Positions 18,905 to 28,068 of a stretch of 64,000 nt of DNA are shown here, piece by piece. Below the pieces are notes generated by a model, which made no database searches, had not been told where the DNA came from, and saw nothing but the letters and a program-made list of their open reading frames with translations. The translations under genes and the position numbers were made by a program. Source of the stretch: Acidobacteriota bacterium. Lineage in GTDB: Bacteria > Acidobacteriota > Terriglobia > Terriglobales > Acidobacteriaceae. The DNA lies in contig JAJYZC010000007.1 of assembly GCA_021800255.1 (NCBI GenBank), positions 40,802-104,801 on the forward strand, read 5' to 3'. Positions within the stretch are counted from its first letter, which is position 1; every line of letters begins with the position of its first letter.

Positions 18905-18933
18905 ATCGCGCGTGACAGGGCCTTGGCAAAAAA

Positions 18934-18958
18934 GCCCAGCCATGCGGCTGGGCTTTTT
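18934..18958. terminator. Bidirectional intrinsic terminator
   Basis: Stem GCCCAGCC (18934-18941) pairs with GGCTGGGC (18946-18953) over an ATGC loop, followed by TTTTT on the plus strand and preceded by AAAAAA, so it works on both strands. It ends the protease gene and the downstream minus-strand lipoprotein gene. Confidence 0.9.
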
Positions 18959-18982
18959 CTTGGCGCCGGAATGCGGCTGTGT

Positions 18983-20227
18983 TTATGGGGTGATCGACTC
19001 TATGGCGTGGTTGCCGTGGGGAACGGCGACAATCGCAGTGGGATTTACGCCGGTCGGATAAGGCGTATTCTCAGTCGTGTACTCAAAGCTGCCGTTATTG
19101 GGGTTGAGGCGAAAGCCGGAGATGGAATCGGAGACATAGTTCGCTGTATAGACGTACCGGCCTAACGACGGTTCGACGATGATGTCCACCGGATCGGTAT
19201 CCGTGGTATTGGTGGCAGTGACGGTACCGAATATGGCCGAAGGAGTGCCGTTGGCAAGATTAATGGCATAGCCTGAAACGCTGGACTGGAGAGAGTTGGC
19301 GACGTAGATAAACAGCCCGCGCGGATCCACCGTGACTGAAGAGGGCTCGTCGCCGGTTTGGAAGGGTCCGTCAACCAAGAACTCCAGCCGGGTGCCGTCG
19401 ATGATTCCGTAGCCTATCAACTGGTTGGACGCATAGTCGGTGGCGTACACTTCGAGGTTGTTGGGATCGGCGGCGATGGAAGTGGGTTTGACGCCCGCCT
19501 CCCAGGGGCTGTACAAAGACGGGGTCAGCACGCCATTCGAGCCGATTGCATAGCCGAAGATCCAACCGGGATTGGCGCTGCTGGTCACCGTTCCGCCCGG
19601 ATTGTATGCCGACTGGTCGTAAGCCGTAACGTAAACCGCCTGGTTATTGGCCAGTACAGTAACCGCGGTGGGAACGATGGTGTCGCTGGTGTAGCCGGGC
19701 AGAACCAGAGTTTCGGTGGCGACTGCCGAGCCGATGGCTCCTCCCGTTCCCAGAGCATATTCCGTCAGCGTGGCCGGAGTGGTCCCCGTCCCGGAGATGA
19801 CATAAAGATAGGTGTTAACGTAGGCGTTACCTTGAACTTTGACGGTGCTTATGGCAAGGGCCACAGGAGGGGCGCTGGTCGTAATCTCGTCCTCCTTCGT
19901 GAGCGCGCCGCTGTAAGCGATGCTGAAGTGGACGATAGAATTGTTGCCCTGATTGGCGGCGTAGAGGTTCGCGTAGTCAGAGGTAGCAGCCAGAGCCACG
20001 GGATGGCTCCCGCCCGACGGCACCGCCTGATCGACGGGACGCAACGCCCCGGTTTCGGCGTCCACCGCGTAGATTTCAATCTGGCCGGTGCTGCCCGGCG
20101 AGGTTCCCGTAGAGTCCGCCACGAACACGTAGTCGAGGGTGACGATCAAGCAGCCCGATAAGAGAGTGGCCACCAGCAGGCCGAGTGCTGAGACCAGTAA
20201 GAGCTGGCTCAATTTGGTGAACTTCAT
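18983..20227 (-). CDS. YVTN-type beta-propeller lipoprotein 1 of 3
   Basis: A 414-residue product. It has a lipobox signal peptide (ATLLSGC, Cys26 acylated). The mature part is a seven-bladed-type propeller with repeated units such as DPRGLFIYVANS, NNLEVYATDYASN and LGRYVYTANYVSD, like 6-phosphogluconolactonase/YncE/YVTN proteins. AAGGA is 6 bases before the start. First of three paralogs in a row reading the same way. A real lactonase activity is not supported by catalytic residues that I can see; surface or envelope binding is equally likely. Confidence 0.85.
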   Translation of the reverse strand: MKFTKLSQLLLVSALGLLVATLLSGCLIVTLDYVFVADSTGTSPGSTGQIEIYAVDAETGALRPVDQAVPSGGSHPVALAATSDYANLYAANQGNNSIVHFSIAYSGALTKEDEITTSAPPVALAISTVKVQGNAYVNTYLYVISGTGTTPATLTEYALGTGGAIGSAVATETLVLPGYTSDTIVPTAVTVLANNQAVYVTAYDQSAYNPGGTVTSSANPGWIFGYAIGSNGVLTPSLYSPWEAGVKPTSIAADPNNLEVYATDYASNQLIGYGIIDGTRLEFLVDGPFQTGDEPSSVTVDPRGLFIYVANSLQSSVSGYAINLANGTPSAIFGTVTATNTTDTDPVDIIVEPSLGRYVYTANYVSDSISGFRLNPNNGSFEYTTENTPYPTGVNPTAIVAVPHGNHAIESITP

Positions 20228-20367
20228 GCGCGTCCTTCGTCATGGGCAAGTCGATTCAAGCCCTATGAAATGCCTGATTCAGTTGCCCCCGTGGTTATTG
20301 TAAAAGCCCGCCGCGGGGTGTTGCCGCCGGCTCCGCTTCCAAATGAGAGTTAAATGGGGACCTCATG

Positions 20368-21642
20368 CTACTGCGTTCCGGTGGGCGAGATCCCGGCGCC
20401 CGTGCCGTTGTGTGGAATGGCCGCCACCGCGGTCGGCCAAGCGTTGGCTCCAGAGGGAGAGAATTGCGCGTCGAGAAGCGTTCCGTCGCTGGTGTTCAAC
20501 TCAAAGCCGGAGACGTCGCTGCCTAGATAGTTGGCCGTATAGAGAAAATGGTTGGTGGAGGGATCGATGCCGATGGCTACCGGCTCCCGGTCGGTCGTGT
20601 ACGCGCCAATGTTAGTGAGGGTTCCGTTGCTCATGGAGTAAGCCGTCACGGTGGCGTCAAGAGAGTTAGCCACATAGACAAACGGGTAGGTTGGGTTCAC
20701 CACGATCGAGCTCGGCTCGTTGCCGGCCGGAAACTCATTGGTACCGCCGGCGCCGGTCGTCATGGGAACCAGATTCCCGGATTTGACTGTATAGCCCAGG
20801 ACATCGGCATTCGCGTAGTCGGTCGCGTACACGTAGGAACTCGAAGCATCGCTGGCGATAGCCGATGGCTGGATCCCGGCAGGATACGGCGAACCGCTCA
20901 GGGGTGTCAGCAATCCGCCTGAGCCAACTGCGAAGCCGAAGATATAACCGGCGCTGGGCGTTACCGAGGAATCGTAAGCGGTGACGTAGACGTAGGCCCC
21001 GGAAGCAAGCACATTGACCGCTGTGGGCACGATGATGTCGGAGGATTTACTGCCCCCAAGCGTAAGCGCCCAATAGTTGGCGCTGATGGCCGGATTGGTG
21101 GCTGGCGTCCCGATCTTGGTGATCGCTGAACTGGTGCCGCCGGTCAGAGGAAAAACGGAAATCGAGCCTGGACAGGGGTCCGCATCGGAACAAATGGCAA
21201 GCGGCTCGTAAAGGTCGGCGACGAAAAGGTTCGATTTATCTACGGCCAGCGCCACAGGGAAGATCCCCGGCGTGTTCACGGTGTTATACGCATAGAGCTT
21301 GCCGTCGATGCCAATGACAAATTGGACGATGTTGTTGTCGTCCTGATTGACCACGAACAGACTGTCATAATTTGCCGAGACGGCCTCCGCCACTGGATCG
21401 CGCCCCTCCGACGGGAACGGAGAAGTGGGAATCTGCCGCATGTGGCCCGACTCCGAGTTGACCTCAAAAACGTCGATCAGACCATACTGATTGGGTCCAA
21501 ACGCCTGCGAGCAGGCAACGTAAACAAAGTCCACGGTGAGGGTTTGCGTGATCTGAGAGCACGCGGTTACCAGCGACGCAATCAGCAGGCTGGCCGCGGA
21601 GACCAACACCAGTTGGCTCGATTTTTTTAACTTCATCTGCAT
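20368..21642 (-). CDS. YVTN-type beta-propeller lipoprotein 2 of 3
   Basis: A 424-residue paralog of its neighbours, with lipobox LVTAC (Cys28). Blades repeat motifs such as TYPFVYVANSLDATV and TNHFLYTANYLGSDV. A second ATG two codons later (MKLKK) may be the true start. It shares the C-terminal feature AVAAIPHN with copy 1 (AIVAVPHGN), the closest pair of the three. Intergenic gaps (140 and 175 bases) suggest separate units or a loose operon. Confidence 0.85.
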   Translation of the reverse strand: MQMKLKKSSQLVLVSAASLLIASLVTACSQITQTLTVDFVYVACSQAFGPNQYGLIDVFEVNSESGHMRQIPTSPFPSEGRDPVAEAVSANYDSLFVVNQDDNNIVQFVIGIDGKLYAYNTVNTPGIFPVALAVDKSNLFVADLYEPLAICSDADPCPGSISVFPLTGGTSSAITKIGTPATNPAISANYWALTLGGSKSSDIIVPTAVNVLASGAYVYVTAYDSSVTPSAGYIFGFAVGSGGLLTPLSGSPYPAGIQPSAIASDASSSYVYATDYANADVLGYTVKSGNLVPMTTGAGGTNEFPAGNEPSSIVVNPTYPFVYVANSLDATVTAYSMSNGTLTNIGAYTTDREPVAIGIDPSTNHFLYTANYLGSDVSGFELNTSDGTLLDAQFSPSGANAWPTAVAAIPHNGTGAGISPTGTQ

Positions 21643-21817
21643 CTTTCTTCAGTCGGCCGAATCCCGGCCGCGGAAATCGTTTTTTAATCCAATCTCCCGG
21701 GCGCGCTGAAAGGCGCGCCTGGTAATCGTCTCCATCGCCATGCCGTCACCGCAGATTTTGAAACCTGACGGTGGCCGCCGGCAAGCCTTTTCCGCCGCGC
21801 GCAGATCCTCCGCCCCT

Positions 21818-23212
21818 TTAGCCCGTGCGTCCGTCAGTCAAACACCAAGTGGCCGGCCCCTGAAGTGGATATTGGGCCGCGACTCCTTGCAGGGGCTTCA
21901 GAGCGCCGGAATTTTGGTCGACAAAGTAGCCGTTGACATTCGAGCTGTTGTAATTGGCGGTGTAAATAAACTGGTTGGATGGATCCTCTACGATGCACTG
22001 GGGACCGGCGCCGGAGCCGAATGGTTCCCCGAGCAGGAACGCAAGCTGGTAAGGATTGGCGTAAAGGTCGTAGCCGGCTAAGCCGCTCTGCGCGTTTTGC
22101 CCCAGAGCATTGTTCCCTTGGTTCGCTACATAAAGCCATTTGCCGGTATGCTCCAACAGAAGCTGGATGGGGTTAGCGAGAGTGGGATCGTCAGGCACAG
22201 TTCCGCCCGGTTCCGCGTTGAGAGCGCCGTCGGCGCCCATGGTATAGGGTTCAAGCTGGCTGGCCGATTGCACCGGTTCGACCTCGCCGGCGTTGTTGAA
22301 TGTGGTTGAAATGGGTTGATTATCAAGCACATAAATCACGCTGTTGGCATTCAAAATCGCCGTGCCGCCGGTGATTCCAAGGGGCTGGGCGCTGTTTTGG
22401 GTCAGCGTCAACTGCCCGGTGTTGGAGGCGTAAGCGTAAGGCCACACTGCGGTCGCCCCCGCATAGGGGAAAGAACCACCAGCCGTGCCTTCCGTGAGCG
22501 TGAGAGCAAAGTTGCCGTTCATAACGATGTCAACTGGATTGGCGGGAACCGGAAAATAGGTCAACTGCACCCCGTTGACCGCGGTGACTTGGGAATTAAT
22601 CACCACCGATAGGTAGCCCGTGGTCGGATCGATCTTAAAGACAGTAATATCTCCGCAGGTTTTCACGCCGGTTCCCAGCGCCAGAGTACAGCCATTGGTG
22701 CCGGCATTGTAGGTGGTGTCGTAGTTGTCGGCGGCATCGTGCGAGAGCACCAGCAGGTAGCTGCCGGAGGAATCGAGAATGATGCGGAAGGGATTGACGC
22801 CTTGTATATTCGTATAAGTTTTCTGCGGCGCGAGAATCCCGTTTCCGCCCACTGAGAACTCGGTGATATTGGAGTTCTCGCACGGGTCCGCAGAGGTGCA
22901 ATTGGCGCTACCCGCGGCGGTCACACCACGGTTGAGGACATATAAGAATCGGCTGCCGGAGGTCAGCACGGCGCGCACCGGGTTGGCCCCGCCGGAGGAA
23001 ATAGGCAGGCCATTGATCGGTGTCAACATGCCTGTGTCGTGATCGATCTTGTAGCCGGTGATGAGACCGTTGCCAGCGGGTTGTACCGTCACCGTGCCGG
23101 TGACGTACAAATAGCCGACCGTATAGCTCACGACGCAAGACGCAACGCCGAAAATCGCGCCAACCGAGAGAGCGCCTATCAGAAGTATCTTGCCGAATTT
23201 CCTAAACTTCAT
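21818..23212 (-). CDS. YVTN-type beta-propeller lipoprotein 3 of 3
   Basis: A 464-residue paralog, more divergent: lipobox GVASC (Cys26), N-terminus VVSYTVGYLYVTG, and extra loops compared with copies 1 and 2. Propeller blades are visible (GKWLYVANQGNNALGQN, NQFIYTANYNSSNVNGY). AAGGA lies before the start. The three adjacent copies point to tandem duplication followed by divergence; the ligand is unknown. Confidence 0.83.
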   Translation of the reverse strand: MKFRKFGKILLIGALSVGAIFGVASCVVSYTVGYLYVTGTVTVQPAGNGLITGYKIDHDTGMLTPINGLPISSGGANPVRAVLTSGSRFLYVLNRGVTAAGSANCTSADPCENSNITEFSVGGNGILAPQKTYTNIQGVNPFRIILDSSGSYLLVLSHDAADNYDTTYNAGTNGCTLALGTGVKTCGDITVFKIDPTTGYLSVVINSQVTAVNGVQLTYFPVPANPVDIVMNGNFALTLTEGTAGGSFPYAGATAVWPYAYASNTGQLTLTQNSAQPLGITGGTAILNANSVIYVLDNQPISTTFNNAGEVEPVQSASQLEPYTMGADGALNAEPGGTVPDDPTLANPIQLLLEHTGKWLYVANQGNNALGQNAQSGLAGYDLYANPYQLAFLLGEPFGSGAGPQCIVEDPSNQFIYTANYNSSNVNGYFVDQNSGALKPLQGVAAQYPLQGPATWCLTDGRTG

Positions 23213-23489
23213 GCTATTCCTTCATCCTGGTCCGGCCTGCGCCGCCAGGTTTGATCGTTCCCGTGCAATGCTGGGTTGGGACGTGTCCCTGATGCATTGT
23301 AAAAGGCGACGGTGGGTTGTGCCTAGTTCCGGTTCCCAGCCGCCTAACCGCGCCTTCGCTAGGGCTGGGTCGCCTCCGGCAGGCATTCGCTCCGGTTCTG
23401 TGCTTTTTGCAGTCTCTGGTCCTTCCAGGTTGAGCGCGATTGCAGATTGGACGGCTGCGGAGGGTAAAACATCACCACGCTGATCGAGA

Positions 23490-25574
23490 TTACCACACGC
23501 GGCAGGAGTTCACCGGGTACATTGGCTGACCTTTGGTGCAGCCGAAGGCCCTGCCAAACGCACCGAAGTTCTGAACCGTTCCGTTCACACGCCACTTGCC
23601 GGGCGAGTGCGGGTCAACCAGCGCCGCCTGCCGCGCGTACTGCCCGGTTTGGTTCTGGCACCAAACCTGTGCGAAGGCAATAAAGTAGCGCTGCGCCTCA
23701 GTGTAGCCGCCGATCTTTTCGTCCATGGATTTCCCTTCCGCCGCCAGAGTGTCCTCCAGGGCCATGTAGGCGATGCGCAAGCCGCCGTTGTCGGCCGTGT
23801 TCTCCCCCAGCGTCAGCCGCCCGTTCAAGTGCTGCGCGGGCGTCTTGCCCTGCGCCGGAGCAGCCACAAAGCCGCTGTATTCGTTAGCGATGCACGCGGT
23901 GCGCGCATCGAAGGCCTTGCGGTCCGCAGGCGTCCACCACGAGCGCAAATTGCCGTGGCCGTCGTATTGCGATCCTTGGTCGTCAAACCCGTGCGTCATC
24001 TCGTGGCCGATAACCACGCCGATGCCGCCGAAGTTCACCGCCGGATCGGCCCGGAAGTCGAAGAACGGCGGCTGCAGAATCCCGGCCGGGAAGTTGATGT
24101 CGTTGAACGACGGATCATAATAGGCGTTCACCGTGGGCGGCGTCATCTCCCATTCCTGCTCGTCGGGCGGCTTGCCGAGTTTGGCGTAGTTGTAGTTGCG
24201 CTCGAAGACCGCGCTCCGGTGCAGGTTTCCAATCAGCTCCGTGCGCGAGACCTTCAGACTGGAATAATCGCGCCATTTCGACGGGTAGCCGATCTTGTTG
24301 CGGATCATGGCCAGCTTTTGCTCGGCGGCCTTCTTGGTGGCCGGGCTCATCCACGGCAGAGTCTCGATGTCCTGAGCCAGGGATTTTTCCAGCGCCGCCA
24401 CCATCTCGTCTGTGCTCTTCTTGGCCGCGGGCGGAAAGTTCTGCTTCACCCAATCCTGGCCGACCGCTTCTCCCAGGGCGCGATCCGTCATCCCAGTGCA
24501 CATCTTCCAGCGCGGCATCGGTTCCTTTTGGCCGGCCAGCGTCTTCGCGAAAAAGTCGAAATTCGCATCGAAGAATGCCTTGGGCAAATCCTGGGCCTGG
24601 CCGTGCAGCACGTGCCAGCGCAGATAGCTCTTCCAGGCGTTGAGCGGCTCGCTCTCAATCAGCCCGTTCAATGCCTTGAAGTAGCCTGGCGACACCACGT
24701 CCAGGGTGTTGAAGCGGCCGATGCCAACTGCCCGAAAATACGTGTTCCAGTCGAAGTTCGGCGTCAGCTTATCGAAGTTCGCCAGCGTGTAGATGTGGTA
24801 AACCGCCCGGGGATTGCGCCTTTCAGTGCGGCTCATCGAGGCCTTGGCCATGGCGGTTTCAATGGTCATCACCGAGGCGGCTTCCTGTGCGGCCCGTTCC
24901 GGCGTGTCGCCGGCCAACGTGAACATCTTCTTCATGTGCGCGATGTATTCGGCGCGAATCTGGGCGAAATGCGGTGACTCTACAAGGTAGTAATCGCGGT
25001 CGGGCAGCGAGATCCCGCCTTGGTCTATCTGTGCAATCTCCCGTGAGGAGTTCTTTTCGTCCTGGCCAACGCCAAACTCGAAGAAGCCGTCGGGCGTGCC
25101 ATGGTTTTCAAGCTCAGCGAGCAGCGCGGGGAGCTGCTTCCTGCTCTTCAGCCCCGCAATCAGCGCCCAAGATGGCTTGATCGGCGCCAGACCCTGCTCT
25201 TCGATCGCCTTCGTATCCATGCAGGCGGCATAAAAATCACCGTACTTTTTCTGCAAGGGCGTCTTGGGATCCTTGGCGGCGGTGTTCAAATCCTGCCAGA
25301 GCAGGTATTCGTTGCGTTCCTGAACCAGCGAGAAGGACCGCATCCAGCGCACCTGGTCTGCCGGGATGGGATTGTTCTTCATCCAGTTGCCGCACGCATA
25401 CTCGTAGAAATCCGTGCAGGGATTGACGCTGGTGTCTATCGCCGCGGGGTCGAAGCTCTTGACCACCGGAGGCTCGGTGGGCGTGGAGTCGTTCGAATGG
25501 GAAGCTGCAGGCGCCTGCGCCAAGGCGGTTCCTACAGCCAGAAATGGAATGATCGCAATACCAAAATTTTTCAT
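23490..25574 (-). CDS. Exported M13-family (neprilysin/PepO-like) zinc endopeptidase
   Basis: A 694-residue product; the ATG at 25574 was chosen for the GGAGGGG about 9 bases upstream and its clean signal peptide (MKNFGIAIIPFLAVGTALA). The zinc site is complete: HEMTH (His524, Glu525, His528) and ENTAD (Glu591, Asp595). The N-terminal M13 domain begins at CTDFYEYACGNWM and the chain ends with the usual C-terminal Cys and Trp (CRVW). Family role: cleaves oligopeptides up to about 40 residues on the amino side of hydrophobic residues. It may share peptide processing with the Tricorn-like protease upstream. Confidence 0.95.
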   Translation of the reverse strand: MKNFGIAIIPFLAVGTALAQAPAASHSNDSTPTEPPVVKSFDPAAIDTSVNPCTDFYEYACGNWMKNNPIPADQVRWMRSFSLVQERNEYLLWQDLNTAAKDPKTPLQKKYGDFYAACMDTKAIEEQGLAPIKPSWALIAGLKSRKQLPALLAELENHGTPDGFFEFGVGQDEKNSSREIAQIDQGGISLPDRDYYLVESPHFAQIRAEYIAHMKKMFTLAGDTPERAAQEAASVMTIETAMAKASMSRTERRNPRAVYHIYTLANFDKLTPNFDWNTYFRAVGIGRFNTLDVVSPGYFKALNGLIESEPLNAWKSYLRWHVLHGQAQDLPKAFFDANFDFFAKTLAGQKEPMPRWKMCTGMTDRALGEAVGQDWVKQNFPPAAKKSTDEMVAALEKSLAQDIETLPWMSPATKKAAEQKLAMIRNKIGYPSKWRDYSSLKVSRTELIGNLHRSAVFERNYNYAKLGKPPDEQEWEMTPPTVNAYYDPSFNDINFPAGILQPPFFDFRADPAVNFGGIGVVIGHEMTHGFDDQGSQYDGHGNLRSWWTPADRKAFDARTACIANEYSGFVAAPAQGKTPAQHLNGRLTLGENTADNGGLRIAYMALEDTLAAEGKSMDEKIGGYTEAQRYFIAFAQVWCQNQTGQYARQAALVDPHSPGKWRVNGTVQNFGAFGRAFGCTKGQPMYPVNSCRVW

Positions 25575-25737
25575 TTTATTGGACCCCTCCATCATATAGC
25601 AGCGCCGGGCAGATGGAACGCCGGCGGTAAAAAAACGGCGTTTGTCGCCCTACGATTGAGGTTGCTGCGCTGAACCTGGAAAATGGTGAAAGACTGAAGT
25701 GCGGGGTGTGAAGCAGGAGCCGCAAGCTGCCAGGGGC

Positions 25738-26799
25738 TTAACGGCGGCTTCCGATGGTACGGGGGTTGGAGTAATAGCCGTTCCGGGTGCGGACGATGAG
25801 ACCGGGCCGGTCGAGCTTCACCGTGATCTGGTGAAACTGATTGGGCTTGTCGGCCGGCGGCGGGTCGAAGCGGATGGCGTACCAGCTCTGCGCGTCGAGA
25901 AGGCATCTCCGGATCATTCCGGGAATATCGTTCTCCGATTCGAAGACCAGGCCCCCGCTTTGAGCGGAGAGCACCTGAAGGCTGAGCGCGGCCAGTTGTA
26001 CATTACCGGGACTGGTTGCGCCGCTGAGAAAGTCTTGGTAATAATCAGCGAACAGCAGGGATTCGTTAGCGCCAATGGGATTGACGTCGTAAAGGGTCAC
26101 GCTATCTTTTCGGAGGGACGTAGACAAGGCTACGGCTTGGTTGAAGGTCTCCCTCTCCTCCATTGCGTCGAGGTAAACTTGAGGGCCGGAGATCAGAGGC
26201 CAGCCAGGCGATATCCACAGAAGGAGCTTGCGGCCCGGAAGCCGGGCAGCGTAGGCGTCTAATTCCTGGAGAGAATTCACGCAGATTTGCAGGCGTTGCA
26301 GTCCGCCCCACTGGGCGGTGCGGTTGATCTCGCGCAGGCCGATGGAGTAGTGGGCGAGCGAGTTGCTCAAGGCGTTGCCGTCGGTGGAGAAGCCTTTGGC
26401 GATCATTACGCCGTTGTCGGTCAGGACGGCGAGAGATGTGGGATAAGCAAGTTTGGCGTCTCCAGCGCGCAGAAACTTAATCAACCCCTGGCGCGCGTAC
26501 GCAACCATTTGGTAGGGGATGTTCACCGCGTCAAGAAGAAAGACAACTTCGACGGGTTCCTGAGCCGGTGTCATCACTTTGAATGAGGTGATGGGGCGCG
26601 GGGATTTGTTGTCGAGAATGACAAAATCCTTCCGGGTGAGATTGGTGACCGGCTGCCCCGACTTGGTGTCCACGACGACATCAAGATGAATGCTTTTGGC
26701 GCCGGAGCGGACGGTGGGCAGCGGCTTTTGAGACCGGGCGGCACAGGGGCTGAAAAGCGGCAATGCGAGAAGGAGGCAGGCGAAGCGGCGCAGGATCAT
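25738..26799 (-). CDS. Exported VWFA-related protein (acidobacterial type)
   Basis: A 353-residue product from the ATG at 26799 (GAGG before it), with a signal peptide ending AARSQ. The organisation LDVVVDTKSGQPVTNLTRKD then DFVILDNK is the N-terminal beta-domain of the acidobacterial VWFA-related family; the VWA domain follows (VVFLLDAVNIPYQ). The metal-site motif reads D-A-V-N instead of DxSxS, and the other serine is not evident, so metal binding is doubtful. Role unknown; these proteins are numerous in Acidobacteriota. Divergent from hemE. Confidence 0.85.
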   Translation of the reverse strand: MILRRFACLLLALPLFSPCAARSQKPLPTVRSGAKSIHLDVVVDTKSGQPVTNLTRKDFVILDNKSPRPITSFKVMTPAQEPVEVVFLLDAVNIPYQMVAYARQGLIKFLRAGDAKLAYPTSLAVLTDNGVMIAKGFSTDGNALSNSLAHYSIGLREINRTAQWGGLQRLQICVNSLQELDAYAARLPGRKLLLWISPGWPLISGPQVYLDAMEERETFNQAVALSTSLRKDSVTLYDVNPIGANESLLFADYYQDFLSGATSPGNVQLAALSLQVLSAQSGGLVFESENDIPGMIRRCLLDAQSWYAIRFDPPPADKPNQFHQITVKLDRPGLIVRTRNGYYSNPRTIGSRR

Positions 26800-26932
26800 C
26801 GGAAACCTCGTGCGGCTGTCGCGCCAAAGTGAGGGGGCGAATCGCGGCACTGCCATGATACAGGAGGCGAGAGCCCATTTCACCTGGTTTGGCGGCAGGC
26901 AGGCACAGCGCGCCCGGTACAATCGTATCTAT

Positions 26933-28024
26933 ATGAACTTAGCGAACCCTGGGAGTGCGCCGGCCGGGGATATTTTCGACGGCAATCGATTGGTGCGCGC
27001 TTGTCTGCGGCGGCCCGTGGACCGGACCCCGGTGTGGTTTCTGCGCCAGGCGGGGCGGTACATGCCCGAGTACCGCGAGGTGCGCAAACACCATACGCTC
27101 ATCGAAATCTGCCGGCAGCCCGAGCTGGCCGCGGAGGTGACCATCACGGCTGCGGAAAAGCTGGGCGTGGACGCGGCCATCATCTTTGCCGATCTGCTGT
27201 TGCCGCTCACGCCCATGGGGCTGGACTTCGAGTTCCAGGCCGGGGAGGGCCCGGTGGTGCACCGGCCGGTGCGCACAGCCGAGGACGTGCGTGCGCTGCG
27301 CACCGACCGCGCCGGGGATCTGGCGTATGTGGCGCGGGCGATTGAGAAGGTGGCGGCTCACTTCCGGGGCCGGCTGGCGATGATCGGATTTTGCGGCGCG
27401 CCGTACACCCTGGCCAGTTACATGATCGAAGGCGGCGGCTCAGGCAATTACGTCCAAACCAAGCAACTGATGTACCGCGATCCCCTTGCATGGAACAGCC
27501 TTTTGGAGAAACTGGTCACCGTGCTGACGGAGTATTGCCGCTTGCAGGTCGAGGCCGGTGCGGATGTCATCCAGATCTTCGACAGTTGGGTGGGGTCGCT
27601 CTCGCTCACCGACTACCGCGAATATGTTTTCGCGGCCACGCGGCAGTTGGTGCGTGCGGTGCAGAAGATGGGCGTGCCGGTCATTTACTTTGGTGTGGAG
27701 ACGGCTGGATTGCTGGAGCAGATGGCGGCGACCGGAGCCGAGGTAATCGGCCTGGACTGGCGGCAGCCGCTCGACGCGGGCTGGCGCATCGTGGGCTCCG
27801 GGCACGCCGTGCAGGGCAATCTGGACCCCATCACGCTGTTTGCGCCGCCCGAGGTGCTGGAAGCGCGGGTCAAGGAGATTCTGCGCGCCGCGGCCGGGCG
27901 GCCAGGACACATCTTCAACGTGGGCCACGGCATTGTTCCCGGCACGCCGGTAGAAAATGTGCAGGCTGTGGTGCGCACGGTGCGGGAATTCCGGCTGAAG
28001 CAGGGACTAGGGGCTAGGGACTAG
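26933..28024 (+). CDS. hemE: Uroporphyrinogen decarboxylase
   Basis: A 363-residue product from the ATG at 26933. The signature RQAGRYMPEYR is near residue 35, followed by IFADLLLPL and YMIEGGGS. It decarboxylates uroporphyrinogen III to coproporphyrinogen III. A TACAAT hexamer (26918-26923) ends 9 bases before the ATG, so the leader is near zero. The last residues (GLGARD) and the stop codon come from a GGGACTA heptad array. hemH follows 44 bases later. Confidence 0.96.
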   Translation: MNLANPGSAPAGDIFDGNRLVRACLRRPVDRTPVWFLRQAGRYMPEYREVRKHHTLIEICRQPELAAEVTITAAEKLGVDAAIIFADLLLPLTPMGLDFEFQAGEGPVVHRPVRTAEDVRALRTDRAGDLAYVARAIEKVAAHFRGRLAMIGFCGAPYTLASYMIEGGGSGNYVQTKQLMYRDPLAWNSLLEKLVTVLTEYCRLQVEAGADVIQIFDSWVGSLSLTDYREYVFAATRQLVRAVQKMGVPVIYFGVETAGLLEQMAATGAEVIGLDWRQPLDAGWRIVGSGHAVQGNLDPITLFAPPEVLEARVKEILRAAAGRPGHIFNVGHGIVPGTPVENVQAVVRTVREFRLKQGLGARD

Positions 28025-28037
28025 GGGCTAGGGAAGA
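28003..28037. repeat. GGGACTA heptad array over the hemE stop codon
   Basis: Units in 7-base steps: GGGACTA, GGGGCTA, GGGACTA, GGGGCTA, GGGAAGA. The hemE TAG (28022-28024) is inside the third unit boundary, so the array has set the C-terminus of HemE. Confidence 0.75.
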
Positions 28038-28068
28038 AGCGGCAATTCACCGCATCGAGAGACTACGG

